A stretch of DNA of 64,000 nt from Pseudohongiella sp. O18 (GTDB lineage: Bacteria; Pseudomonadota; Gammaproteobacteria; Pseudomonadales; Pseudohongiellaceae), in contig NZ_JAJSAR010000002.1 in NCBI RefSeq assembly GCF_021729085.1, forward strand, positions 186,001-250,000, in the 5' to 3' direction. Both the position numbers and the translations under genes were made by a program. Of this stretch, positions 9,139-18,222 are shown piece after piece. The number at the start of each line of letters is the position of its first letter. The first letter of the stretch is position 1. A model generated the notes under the pieces. The model saw only the letters and a list, made by a program, of their open reading frames with translations. It was not told where the DNA came from and searched no databases.

Positions 9139-11442
9139 ATGAGTTTCTTTGTAGATCCATATGCACTTGAGGCTATTGCAGACGGGCAGTTCTCCTTCGC
9201 TAACAGCCCGCACCCGCTGGTCACAGCCATTCTGATACTGCTTGTGCCGGCAATCGTCTGGCTGCTGTACCGGCGCACAACACGGCCGGTCAGCCCTCGC
9301 TGGAAGGCCCTGCTCATCACCCTGCGATCGGCCGTCCTGCTGCTCCTGCTGCTGATGCTGCTGCGTCCGGTAATAACCACCTGGGAAGTCAATCCACAGG
9401 AGACTTACCTGGCCGTGCTGATTGATGACAGCCAGAGCATGCAGATCAATGATGTGGGGAATGGCCAGTCACGAGCCGAAGCCGTGCAAAGGGCGCTGTT
9501 TGCTGACAACGGCATACTGCCGCCGCTGGCCGAGCGATATCAACTGAGGACATTCGCGTTCAACAATGCCTTGAACCGGCTGGATACGGCCGAAGAACTG
9601 CAGGCAAGCGGCAATCTGTCTGATCCCGGCCAGGCATTGCAGCAACTGCGCAACCAGCTGGGCGGGCTGCCTTTGAGCGGCGTTGTGCTGATCAGCGATG
9701 GAGCCGACAATTCCGGTGCCGATGTGCTGGCGCAGGCGCGCGAATTCGCGGCACGTCAGGTGCCAATTTTTACCGTCGGTGTGGGTCAGCCTGAAATCCA
9801 GCAGGATGTCGCCATTACCGATGTTGCAGCAGCCAGCACGATACTGGACAACAGTATTTTTGATGTTCAGGTTACGCTGCAGCAGCAGGGTTATGAAGGG
9901 CGTCAGGTTCAGCTGCGGGTTCTCGATGGTGAGACTGAAGTGCTCACTCGAAATGTGACACTCGGCGCTAATGGTGGCAGCAGCCGCTACGAGCTGGAAC
10001 TGGAGCCGGAGCGCCGGGAGCCGATTCTCTACGAACTTGAAGTTGAAACTCTTGATGGAGAGCTGATTGCCCAGAATAACCGCTATCAGTTTCTGGTCGA
10101 CAACAGCGAGCGCCCGCCACTGAATATTCTTTATGTTGAGGGCCATCCACGTAATGAGTTCAAGTTCATCAGACGGGCTGCCGAAGGTGACGAAAGCCTG
10201 CGTCTGGCCTCCTATCTGCAGACTGGGCCTGGCAGGTTCTACCGACAGGGTATCAATACACCGCTGGAGCTGAACGACGGGTTCCCTGCCACTGCAGAAG
10301 ACCTCTATCAGTATCAGGCGGTGGTGATAGGTGACATTGATCCGGACTTTCTCAGTGCGGAGCAGTTGACGCTGCTGCAGGATTTTGTGGCAGAGCGCGG
10401 TGGCGGCCTGCTGGTGAGCGGTATGCTGGATGATGCCTTTGTTGATACGGCGCTGGCTGACATCCTTCCGGTCACGCCGGTACGGCTGTCCGCTCTTCCC
10501 GGCTACCTGCAGGGTGGTGTACGGCGAGGCAGCCATGCTACCGGCGAAATGTTTACACCTCGCCTGACCACGCCCGGTGAATTCTCCCCGCTACTGCGTC
10601 TGGGCGCTGATGACAGTGAGAATCGCAATGCCTGGTCGGCCTTGCCGCAATTGCAGGGTATCTATGTGACCGGCCGCGCCAAACCGGGCGCCACCGTCCT
10701 GATGGAACACCCATCGGTGCAGTTTCAGGATCAGGCGCTGCCGGTCATGGCCACGCAGCGTTATGGCAGCGGTCGCAGCATGGCGATTACCACAGCCAGC
10801 ACCTGGCGCTGGCAGATGCTGATGCCGGCAGAAGATGAATCGCACGAGCGTGTCTGGCGACAGATACTGCGCTGGCTGGCGCAGGGAGCGATGGAACGCG
10901 TTACCGTGAACTTTGATAAGCCATTTTACAATGTCGGTGATGAAGTTACCGTTTCGGTTGAAGTTCGTGATGAACGCTTTGAGCCGGACAATAACGCGTC
11001 GCTGTGGCTGCAGCGCACCGACCCGCAGGGCGAAGTCAGTGATATTGCGATGGAGTGGGACATCGATGAAGACGGAGTCTACCGCAGCCGTTTCCTGGTG
11101 GAAGACGAAGGCGTTTACAACACGCTGGTGGATGTCAGCAGCACTGCGGCGGCAAGAATCGATGACGAAAAACCGGCAGCATTTGTGGTTACTCCGTCGC
11201 TGCGCGAATACAACAATGCAGCCCGTGACGACGGTCTGCTGGGTCGCATCGCGGAAAGCAGTGGCGGTCGGTATTACGATCTGGGTGAAATCAACCAGCT
11301 GGTAGGCGATATTGAGCGCAGCCCTGGTGCGTATTCTCAACAGGTTGAGGAAGACCTGTGGGACCGGCCAGGCTTCCTTCTGTTGCTGATCGCATTGATG
11401 TGTGCCGACTGGATGGCCAGACGTTACCGGGGGTTGTCATGA
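9139..11442 (+). CDS. membrane VWA protein with glutamine-amidotransferase-like domain
   Basis: A 767-residue protein starting 3 bp after the DUF4175 stop. Two N-terminal transmembrane helices (about residues 28-45 and 54-74) precede a VWA domain with an intact MIDAS DDSQS at residues 96-100 and a later LISDGADNSG. Next come a beta-sandwich region and, from about residue 330, a class-I GATase-like fold (LNILYVEGHPRNEFKF, QAVVIGDID, FVAERGGGLLVSG). A second beta-rich segment and a C-terminal helix (LLLLIALMCADWM) follow. The only cysteine is in that last helix, so the GATase-like domain cannot have the usual catalytic Cys and is probably a binding module. The protein should span the inner membrane with its large domains on one face. 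It shares an ATGA overlap with the next gene. Confidence 0.85.
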   Translation: MSFFVDPYALEAIADGQFSFANSPHPLVTAILILLVPAIVWLLYRRTTRPVSPRWKALLITLRSAVLLLLLLMLLRPVITTWEVNPQETYLAVLIDDSQSMQINDVGNGQSRAEAVQRALFADNGILPPLAERYQLRTFAFNNALNRLDTAEELQASGNLSDPGQALQQLRNQLGGLPLSGVVLISDGADNSGADVLAQAREFAARQVPIFTVGVGQPEIQQDVAITDVAAASTILDNSIFDVQVTLQQQGYEGRQVQLRVLDGETEVLTRNVTLGANGGSSRYELELEPERREPILYELEVETLDGELIAQNNRYQFLVDNSERPPLNILYVEGHPRNEFKFIRRAAEGDESLRLASYLQTGPGRFYRQGINTPLELNDGFPATAEDLYQYQAVVIGDIDPDFLSAEQLTLLQDFVAERGGGLLVSGMLDDAFVDTALADILPVTPVRLSALPGYLQGGVRRGSHATGEMFTPRLTTPGEFSPLLRLGADDSENRNAWSALPQLQGIYVTGRAKPGATVLMEHPSVQFQDQALPVMATQRYGSGRSMAITTASTWRWQMLMPAEDESHERVWRQILRWLAQGAMERVTVNFDKPFYNVGDEVTVSVEVRDERFEPDNNASLWLQRTDPQGEVSDIAMEWDIDEDGVYRSRFLVEDEGVYNTLVDVSSTAAARIDDEKPAAFVVTPSLREYNNAARDDGLLGRIAESSGGRYYDLGEINQLVGDIERSPGAYSQQVEEDLWDRPGFLLLLIALMCADWMARRYRGLS

Positions 11443-12491
11443 TTGCTCGAAGCGTAATTGGCAGACTGGTTTTTGCGCTGAGCGTTTTCTCATCTGCGGC
11501 TTTAGTCATGGCACAGGATGTTGCAACAGACGGCGAGACGCCATGGTTCAGTCAGGCAGTAGATACCGAAAAGTTCGCGGTGATCATTACCGGAGCGGCT
11601 GCCACGCCGGAGAGCCGGGAACAGTTTCGCAGCTGGACTGCAGACCTGTACCGGTCTCTGCGTGACGACTACGGTTATCCGGATTCCCACACTACGCTGT
11701 TGATGGATGATGGCAATAACGTAGGCGAGCTGGCACCTTTGGTTGATGGCAGCTCTGAACTCGAAGATATCCGCAGTGCCCTTGATCAGCTGGGCCAGCA
11801 GATGGCTCAGGGTGATCAGCTGACACTGTTTTTGATCGGTCACGGTTCAAGCCGGTTTGGTGAGGCCAAATTCAACAACGTCGGTCCAGACATGACGGGC
11901 AGCGATCTGGCGCAGATGCTTGAAGCTTTTGAGGGTCAGGATATCGTTGTGGTCAATACGACAAGTGCAAGCTTTGAGTTTTCACGCGAGCTGGCAGCCA
12001 ACGGTCGTGTCATCGTGTCGGCGACCCGGTCTGCAGCAGAACGTTATGACCCGGTGTTCGGCGGCTTTTTTATAGAGGCCATGCAGGGGCGACAGGCGGA
12101 TCTGGATCGTAATGGTCGACTGTCAATTCTGGAAGCCTTCAATTTTGCGAGCAGTCAGACGGCCGAGTGGTACAGCGAACAGGGCAGATTACCCACTGAA
12201 AATGCCGTCCTGGATGATACCGGTGATGGTCTGTTCAGTCGGGAGCCTGGTCGAAACGAGTCTGATGGCCTGCTGGCGGAAATCGCATATATCGATATTG
12301 TCAGGCCGGATGAGGCCAAAACCTCACCTGGCGCGCGGGAAATACTGGCAGATATTCAGCGTCTGGAGCGGGAGATTTTCATTCTTCGCAATCAGAAGAG
12401 CAACTACCTGGAGGAAGACTACTGGAGCCGGCTGGAAGCCCTGTTAATTGACCTGGCGTTACAAACGAGGGATTACAATGCATTGCCCTGA
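11439..12491 (+). CDS. caspase-fold (C13-like) secreted protein lacking catalytic cysteine
   Basis: A 350-residue secreted protein with a signal peptide ending near ALVMAQ. The fold is that of C13/caspase-like peptidases: AVIITGAAATPESR at the first strand, then LFLIGHGSS with His135 at the usual catalytic histidine position. The strand that should end in the catalytic Cys reads IVVVNTTSASF (residues 169-179), with Asn-Thr-Thr there. The whole protein contains no cysteine, so it cannot be a cysteine peptidase. An acidic DLDRNGRLSILEAF (EF-hand-like) loop and a C-terminal helical segment follow. The ATG overlaps the preceding stop (ATGA), and the C-terminus overlaps the next gene by 14 bp. It is probably a pseudo-enzyme that binds or senses a partner in the MoxR-associated complex. 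Confidence 0.85.
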   Translation: MIARSVIGRLVFALSVFSSAALVMAQDVATDGETPWFSQAVDTEKFAVIITGAAATPESREQFRSWTADLYRSLRDDYGYPDSHTTLLMDDGNNVGELAPLVDGSSELEDIRSALDQLGQQMAQGDQLTLFLIGHGSSRFGEAKFNNVGPDMTGSDLAQMLEAFEGQDIVVVNTTSASFEFSRELAANGRVIVSATRSAAERYDPVFGGFFIEAMQGRQADLDRNGRLSILEAFNFASSQTAEWYSEQGRLPTENAVLDDTGDGLFSREPGRNESDGLLAEIAYIDIVRPDEAKTSPGAREILADIQRLEREIFILRNQKSNYLEEDYWSRLEALLIDLALQTRDYNALP

Positions 12492-15264
12492 ATCGATTGG
12501 CCACGTAAAGATCAGAAAATCCAGACGCTTCGCTGCGATGAGCATGCGACGTCCGATCACTGCCTGCCTGATGCTGGCAATGCTGGCCTCGCCGCTGGTA
12601 ACGGACAGACTTAATCTGGCGGGTGTAGTTGTTTATCTGGCACCAGCAGCGTATGCGCAGACCCAGCCGACTGACCTGGAGAATCTTGAACGCGGGCAGC
12701 AGCTGCTGTTGCGCGGATCCTACCTGGCTGCGATGGAGGTTCTTGGCTCCGTTCGCGACGATTTTTATCAGGAGTCGGCCGCCCTGGCACTCGCCCGCGC
12801 ACATGTCGAAACCGGACAGTACGATCGTGCCGTGGATGTGCTGCAGGATGTCATGCGCGACGCTGCTGACACGCCCGAAGTGGCCACAGCACTGGCTGAA
12901 ATTTATGTGCGTACCGGACGTTCGGAACAGGCAAACACCTTGCTGACAGAAGTAACACGGCAGCTGACTACACCGCCTGTGCGGTCCCTGGTGCAACACG
13001 GCATGGTGTTGTCGCTGCGTGGCGATCGTGAGGCGGCGCAGGAGCAATTTAATGCCGCGCTGGCGCGTTACGACAGTGGCAGTGTATTCGAATCCTCAGA
13101 TGTCGGGATGGTGGCACTGGCTGCCTGGCAGCTCGGTGAATTCCATGACGCCAATGCACTTTTTAACGAGGCCGTGCGCCTGGACGACAACAACCTCGAA
13201 GCACTGGCGCTGTGGGGTGATCTGTTCCAGGACAAATTTAATGACGAGGATGCCCGTCGCAACTATCAGCAGGTGCTGGATATCAATCCCCGCTACACAC
13301 CGGCGCTGGTTGGCATGGGGCGTATCACTTCACCGGAGCAGAACCTCTCGCGAGCGCTGGATGTCAATGTTCGCGACAGCGAGGCGCTGCACACATTCGG
13401 ACTGATACTGATACGTAATAATCAGCGCGAAGAAGGCGTTCGCATGCTGGAGCAGGCGATCGGCATCAATCCCGAGTCCATTCCTGCACGGGCGATACTG
13501 GCGGCGCTGGCTGTCATGAATGATGACGAGCCTGCGCTGGCTGCCCAGCGCGCCGCAATCAACAGTTTCAGCCCGGACAATTCCATGTTCTATGCGCTGG
13601 CTGCAGAGTTCCTGGGCAATAACTATCGATTCGAGGAAGCGGTTGAATATGCAAGACTGGCAATAGACAGCGATCCGCAGAACTGGTTTGCGCATACCGT
13701 GCTGGGTGGCAATCTGGTCCGACTCGGCGAGGAAGCAGAGGGTAAAGGCCATCTGGAAAGCGCCTTTGATAATGACCCGTTTAACGTGCTCACATCAAAC
13801 ATGCTGCAGGTATTTGATGTGCTGGAAGAGTACGAGACGCTGGAGACCGAGCATTTCCGCGTCAACATGAGTTCGCGCGATGCGCAGATCCTGTGGCCGT
13901 ATATGGCACCGCTGCTTGAGGAAAGCTGGGACCGCCTGGTGGCCAAATACCAGTTCGAGCCTGAGGTGCCGGTTGTCATCCAGGTCTTCGAACGTACCGA
14001 GGATTTTGCCGTGCGCTCCGTCGGACTTCCCGATATCGGGCCGCTGGTCGGCATCTGTTTTGGTAAAGTGATTACACTGATTTCACCGGATACCCTGAGT
14101 GCCAACTGGCAGGAAATTGTCTGGCACGAACTGGTCCATGTGTGGACGCTGCAGATGACCAGCAATCGCATGCCGCGCTGGCTGTCAGAAGGTATCTCAA
14201 CCTGGGAAGAGCGACTCGGCCGACCAGAGTGGGGCCGCCGCCAGGGGCTTGATCTGGTCAGGGCGGTACAACAGCAGCGCGTTGCACCAGTCGCAGAGCT
14301 CAACAATGCGTTCACCTCGGCAGGGAGCAATTCCGATCTGAACTTCGCCTACTATCAATCCTATCTGGTGGTGGAATACATCGCCGAAGCCTTCGGTTTC
14401 GAGAGTCTGCTGGCCCTGATTCATCAGTATGCCGAGGCCAAACCCGAGGCTGAAATGTTTGAGGCTGTGTTCAATATGGACATGGCAAGCTTTGATGAGG
14501 GCTTCCAGGCCTGGTTGCAGGCCAGAGTGGAATCGATCAACGTTTACGTGCACAGTGAAGACAGCCCTGACGATGGCGCGGCACATGGTCACGGGCGCCG
14601 TGAAAACAGCAGCGCGGTGCTTGCCGAGCTGTACAACAATCAATCTTTGAAGGAGTACATGGAAGGACGGGTGCAGCGTCAGCCGCGCGACTTTCAGGCC
14701 CATCTGCAACTGGGAATCGTACAGTTTCGCGAAGAGGCATGGGATGAGGCGATTGAGCATCTGGTCATCGCCCATGAAATCCTGCCCGATTATTCGGGCT
14801 ACCCAAGTCCCCCACTTGTGCTGTCACAGGTTTACGAAGCAAGAGGTGATACCAATCAGCAGCTGTACTGGCTGGAAGTCATGCTTGAAAACAGCCAGCA
14901 TGATTTTGCATCGCCATTGAAACTGGCCAATGTCGCACTTGAAAACGGTAATCTGGAACGTGCCGGGTATTACATAGAGCGTGCGCTGTCAGTAAACCCA
15001 TATCGCCCCGAGATTCATCAGGTCAATGCCGAACTGGCATCGGCACTGGGTGATACTGCCACTGCGGTCCAGGAATACGAAGTTCTGCTGGAACTTGATC
15101 AGACTGATCCGGTTGCCGCTAGAACCAATCTGGCGCAGGCCTATTTGGAAAACAACCAGACTGAGGAAGCTCGCCAGAGTGTGTTGCGAGCACTTGAAAC
15201 AGCGCCCGGTTATGTACGTGCGCAGCAGATACTGCTGCGCGCTGTTGGCCGGGGAGGTGAGTAG
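12478..15264 (+). CDS. TPR-repeat protein with embedded gluzincin (peptidase MA-like) domain
   Basis: A secreted protein of about 928 residues. The first third is a run of TPR-like helical pairs (for example VETGQYDRAVDVLQDVM). A metalloprotease-like domain follows at about residues 460-690, with HELVH at 550-554 and a likely third zinc ligand Glu571 in RWLSEGIS. A second TPR block ends the protein. The HExxH...E arrangement is that of gluzincins, so it may be an active zinc peptidase. Between the domains is a His-rich linker (GAAHGHGRRE). The start was set at ATG 12478, with GAGG 7 bp upstream, overlapping the previous gene by 14 bp. Met codons at 12538 and 12544 would give a cleaner signal peptide ending near AAYAQ. 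Role in the complex unknown. Confidence 0.85.
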   Translation: MHCPESIGHVKIRKSRRFAAMSMRRPITACLMLAMLASPLVTDRLNLAGVVVYLAPAAYAQTQPTDLENLERGQQLLLRGSYLAAMEVLGSVRDDFYQESAALALARAHVETGQYDRAVDVLQDVMRDAADTPEVATALAEIYVRTGRSEQANTLLTEVTRQLTTPPVRSLVQHGMVLSLRGDREAAQEQFNAALARYDSGSVFESSDVGMVALAAWQLGEFHDANALFNEAVRLDDNNLEALALWGDLFQDKFNDEDARRNYQQVLDINPRYTPALVGMGRITSPEQNLSRALDVNVRDSEALHTFGLILIRNNQREEGVRMLEQAIGINPESIPARAILAALAVMNDDEPALAAQRAAINSFSPDNSMFYALAAEFLGNNYRFEEAVEYARLAIDSDPQNWFAHTVLGGNLVRLGEEAEGKGHLESAFDNDPFNVLTSNMLQVFDVLEEYETLETEHFRVNMSSRDAQILWPYMAPLLEESWDRLVAKYQFEPEVPVVIQVFERTEDFAVRSVGLPDIGPLVGICFGKVITLISPDTLSANWQEIVWHELVHVWTLQMTSNRMPRWLSEGISTWEERLGRPEWGRRQGLDLVRAVQQQRVAPVAELNNAFTSAGSNSDLNFAYYQSYLVVEYIAEAFGFESLLALIHQYAEAKPEAEMFEAVFNMDMASFDEGFQAWLQARVESINVYVHSEDSPDDGAAHGHGRRENSSAVLAELYNNQSLKEYMEGRVQRQPRDFQAHLQLGIVQFREEAWDEAIEHLVIAHEILPDYSGYPSPPLVLSQVYEARGDTNQQLYWLEVMLENSQHDFASPLKLANVALENGNLERAGYYIERALSVNPYRPEIHQVNAELASALGDTATAVQEYEVLLELDQTDPVAARTNLAQAYLENNQTEEARQSVLRALETAPGYVRAQQILLRAVGRGGE

Positions 15265-15265
15265 C

Positions 15266-16177
15266 ATGCCGGTCCGGCTGCGACACATGATTGCTGGTCG
15301 CCGGGCTCTTGCCTGCGGGCTGCTGGTGGCGAGCGCACTGCTGGCGGTCAATAGTCAGGCACAGCCGCAGTCCGGTATCGCATTCCCACCAGACTTTGAC
15401 ATACGTTCACTGCAGGACCGCGATCCACCCCAGATCGCCATCGGCGGGCAGAGCAGCAACCAGGCGCGCGAGCCTCGGGTAGCGCCCGAATTCACTTTTA
15501 TCCGGGGACGCTATGAAAACTATCCTGGCGGAATGGGACGACGCGGTGGCTGGTGGGATACCGACTATCCCGACGCCGAACAGAACTTTCTGCGCGGCGT
15601 GCAGCGCTATACCCTGGTAGACACAGAGACACAGGCGACTCGCTGGCTGGACCTGACAGATCCGACGCTGTTTGAACATGTGTTTCTTTACATGACCATG
15701 AAACGCGTACCCGTCGGCCGGATGTACAGCGGCCCGAACTTCTCGACGGCAGAGGCTGAAGCGCTGCGCGAGTTTATGCTGCGCGGCGGATTTGTAATGC
15801 TGGATGATTTCTGGACCGAAGCGCATTTTGAAGATTTTCTGATAGAGATGGTGAAAATTTTCCCGGATCGCGAAGTCGTGCAGCTGCCCCTGGATCACGA
15901 GATATTTAACCTGTTTTATGAGATTGACAGGGTACCGCAGGTGCCTGGCCGCGCCGTGACCTGGGACTACGGCGGTGTCACGCTGGATGATGCGCGCTAT
16001 CCACCCTCTGTACACGCCATCCTCGACGATGACGGAAGGATCATGCTGGTGGCAAATTACAATTCGGATATGGGTGATGGCTGGGAACATACCTTTCTGG
16101 AGATGTATCCCACGGAAATGAGCAACGCAGCATATCGACTTGGAATTAACTATCTGATTTACGCTTACACACACTGA
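15266..16177 (+). CDS. DUF4159 family secreted protein
   Basis: A 303-residue protein with a signal peptide ending near NSQAQ. It matches DUF4159: FIRGRYENYPGGMG, WWDTDYPDAEQNFLRGVQ, a FLRGG-like segment written FMLRGGFVMLDDFW, and a C-terminal NAAYRLGINYLIYAYTH. DUF4159 has a GATase-like Rossmann fold and no assigned activity. It usually occurs in operons with MoxR, DUF58 and VWA genes, as here. The start is ATG 15266, with GGGGAGG 8 bp upstream and only one base after the preceding stop. The frame is open much further upstream inside the TPR gene, but that part has no signal peptide. Confidence 0.88.
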   Translation: MPVRLRHMIAGRRALACGLLVASALLAVNSQAQPQSGIAFPPDFDIRSLQDRDPPQIAIGGQSSNQAREPRVAPEFTFIRGRYENYPGGMGRRGGWWDTDYPDAEQNFLRGVQRYTLVDTETQATRWLDLTDPTLFEHVFLYMTMKRVPVGRMYSGPNFSTAEAEALREFMLRGGFVMLDDFWTEAHFEDFLIEMVKIFPDREVVQLPLDHEIFNLFYEIDRVPQVPGRAVTWDYGGVTLDDARYPPSVHAILDDDGRIMLVANYNSDMGDGWEHTFLEMYPTEMSNAAYRLGINYLIYAYTH

Positions 16178-16226
16178 TTAAAGCAGAGAGACTGCTTCAA
16201 CCTATTGGCACAAGAAGGACATGACG

Positions 16227-17261
16227 ATGACAGACACAGATACCATACAGGACGCACCAGTTGCCGGGCTGGATGATCAAGACGATCTGGCGCTGGTCAA
16301 AAAGATGCAGCAGGGACGGGATCAGATGGTGCAGGAGATCCGCAAGATCATCGTCGGTCAGGAAGCGGTTGTGGAGGAGTTGCTGATTGCGCTGTTTGCA
16401 GGCGGCCACTGCCTGGTGACTGGTGTGCCGGGTCTGGCCAAAACACTGTTGATCAAAACCGTGGCTGACATTCTCCAGCTTGATTTCAGTCGCATACAGT
16501 TCACACCGGATTTGATGCCTTCTGATGTGGTGGGCGCGGAGATTGTTGAAGAGCAGGAAGGTCGTCGCAAGCTGGTGTTTGTGAAAGGACCCATTTTCAC
16601 CAATATTCTGCTGGCCGACGAAATCAACCGGACGCCACCCAAGACACAGTCATCCCTGCTTGAAGCAATGGAGGAGCGTCAGGTCACAGCGGCAGGTGTC
16701 ACACACAAAATGGCGCAACCATTTTTTGTGCTGGCCACTCAGAACCCGATTGAACTGGAAGGCACCTATCCCCTGCCAGAGGCGCAGCTGGACCGGTTCA
16801 TGTTCAAGATAGAGCTGCAGTACCTGAGTGAAGAGGAGGAAGTGCAGGTGGTCAGCAACACCACCCGTACCGTTGATCATACGGTGTCACATCCATTGAG
16901 TGGCGAGGACATTCTGGCCTTCCAGCGTATCGCCCGCCAGGTTCCCGCCGCTCAGGCCGTCATTCAGTATGCCGTGAGACTGGTACATGCGACTCGTCCG
17001 CAGAGCGAATCGGCACCGGATTTTGTGCGCGACTGGGTAACCTGGGGCGCTGGTATTCGCGCATCCCAGAATCTGGTGCTGGCTGGCAAGGTTCGTGCGC
17101 TGCTGCATGGCCGCTATAACGTGTCCTTTAATGACATCCGGGCACTGGCGCCATCCGTGCTGCGGCATCGTCTGCAATTGAACTTTCACGCCGAGGCTGA
17201 GCGCATCAATGCTGACGAACTCATCAGACGTGTGCTGGCTCACGTCAAGGAACCGGCCTGA
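16227..17261 (+). CDS. MoxR family AAA+ ATPase
   Basis: A cytoplasmic AAA+ ATPase of 344 residues of the MoxR clade. The Walker A motif is GVPGLAKT (residues 66-73, the MoxR-specific GxPGxAKT). Walker B is LLADEINR, followed by TPPKTQSSLLEAMEE, a sensor-1 ATQNP and a C-terminal lid. MoxR ATPases act with VWA-domain partners as chaperones or in assembly of protein complexes, often inserting metals or cofactors. Here the partners are presumably the two downstream VWA proteins and the membrane VWA protein upstream. The second ATG (16227) is preferred over 16221 because AAGGA at 16215-16219 is then 7 bp away. The 49-bp gap upstream shows no terminator. Confidence 0.95.
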   Translation: MTDTDTIQDAPVAGLDDQDDLALVKKMQQGRDQMVQEIRKIIVGQEAVVEELLIALFAGGHCLVTGVPGLAKTLLIKTVADILQLDFSRIQFTPDLMPSDVVGAEIVEEQEGRRKLVFVKGPIFTNILLADEINRTPPKTQSSLLEAMEERQVTAAGVTHKMAQPFFVLATQNPIELEGTYPLPEAQLDRFMFKIELQYLSEEEEVQVVSNTTRTVDHTVSHPLSGEDILAFQRIARQVPAAQAVIQYAVRLVHATRPQSESAPDFVRDWVTWGAGIRASQNLVLAGKVRALLHGRYNVSFNDIRALAPSVLRHRLQLNFHAEAERINADELIRRVLAHVKEPA

Positions 17262-17325
17262 TCAATCAGGTGGCTGTTGAAACAATAACAACGGGAACAG
17301 GTGTGGCGACAGGAAGCTGGCAGAT

Positions 17326-18222
17326 ATGACACAAAGCAATAACTTTATAGACCCTGCTGTGCTGGCAACTCTGGATAATCTGGAGATGCGCGCCCGCGTC
17401 GTTGTTGAAGGGTTTATTGCCGGCCTGCACAAAAGTCCCAAACGTGGTTTCAGTGTGGAGTTCACCGACTATCGTCACTATATCCGCGGTGACGACATGC
17501 GCCATGTGGACTGGAAGCTCTACGGCCGCACCGACAAGCTGTATATCAAGCAGTACGAGGATGAAACCAACGTGCGCTGTTATCTGCTGCTGGATAGCAG
17601 TGCATCGATGAGTTATGCCTCGCCGGGCATGATGAGCAAGCTTGAGTATGGCCGCACGCTGGCCTCAGCACTGGCCTATTTCATCATGCGGCAGAAAGAT
17701 GCGGTAGGCCTGATTACTTTTGATGATCACATCCGGGACTACATTCCTGCCCGGGCCCGTCAGTTACATCTGATTCGGATCCTGCGCAAACTGAATGAGC
17801 TTCAGGCAGGCAAGACTACCAATATCGTGCGACCGTTAACCGAGCTGGCCATGTCGCTGAACAGCAAAAGCCTGGTAATACTGATCAGCGATATGCTGGA
17901 AGATGAAGAGGGCACCATAAAGGCACTGCAGCAGTTGCGCGCCATGGGCAACGAAGTCATCGTTTTTCATGTACTTGATGATCAGGAGCTGAATTTCAAC
18001 TTCAAGGAGTCCACGGAGTTTGTCGACATGGAGTCGGCAGAAACTCACCGGACATCCCCGGCCGCTGTGCGCAATGCCTATCTGGAGAATCTGAACCACT
18101 ATCTGACTGAGTGCCGCAAACGCTGTCAGAGTAGCGGCGTTGATTACTGCCTGCTCAACACTTCACAACCGCTGGACAAGGCGCTGGCCTCCTATCTGGC
18201 GCGCCGGGCAAGGAGCGCATAA
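17326..18222 (+). CDS. DUF58 domain protein (VWA-like MoxR partner)
   Basis: A soluble 298-residue DUF58 protein. The N-terminal signature includes SPKRGFSVEFTDYRHY and the conserved DDMRHVDWKLYGR. A VWA fold follows, with the MIDAS motif DSSAS at residues 90-94 and LVILISDM later. DUF58 proteins almost always sit next to a moxR gene and are taken to be its VWA effector. Unlike many relatives there is no N-terminal membrane segment, so this one should be cytoplasmic. It lies 64 bp after moxR and is followed directly by the BatA-like gene. Several Cys cluster near the C-terminus (TECRKRCQSSGVDYC); their role is unknown. Confidence 0.93.
   Translation: MTQSNNFIDPAVLATLDNLEMRARVVVEGFIAGLHKSPKRGFSVEFTDYRHYIRGDDMRHVDWKLYGRTDKLYIKQYEDETNVRCYLLLDSSASMSYASPGMMSKLEYGRTLASALAYFIMRQKDAVGLITFDDHIRDYIPARARQLHLIRILRKLNELQAGKTTNIVRPLTELAMSLNSKSLVILISDMLEDEEGTIKALQQLRAMGNEVIVFHVLDDQELNFNFKESTEFVDMESAETHRTSPAAVRNAYLENLNHYLTECRKRCQSSGVDYCLLNTSQPLDKALASYLARRARSA

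Noticed and set aside
9469-10536. 355-codon minus-strand frame opposite the VWA-GATase gene
   Set aside because: Shadow frame inside a well-supported gene; no signal peptide, domain or ribosome site.
15026-15265. 80-codon N-terminal extension of the DUF4159 gene inside the TPR gene
   Set aside because: It would bury the signal peptide; a good GGGGAGG site precedes ATG 15266.
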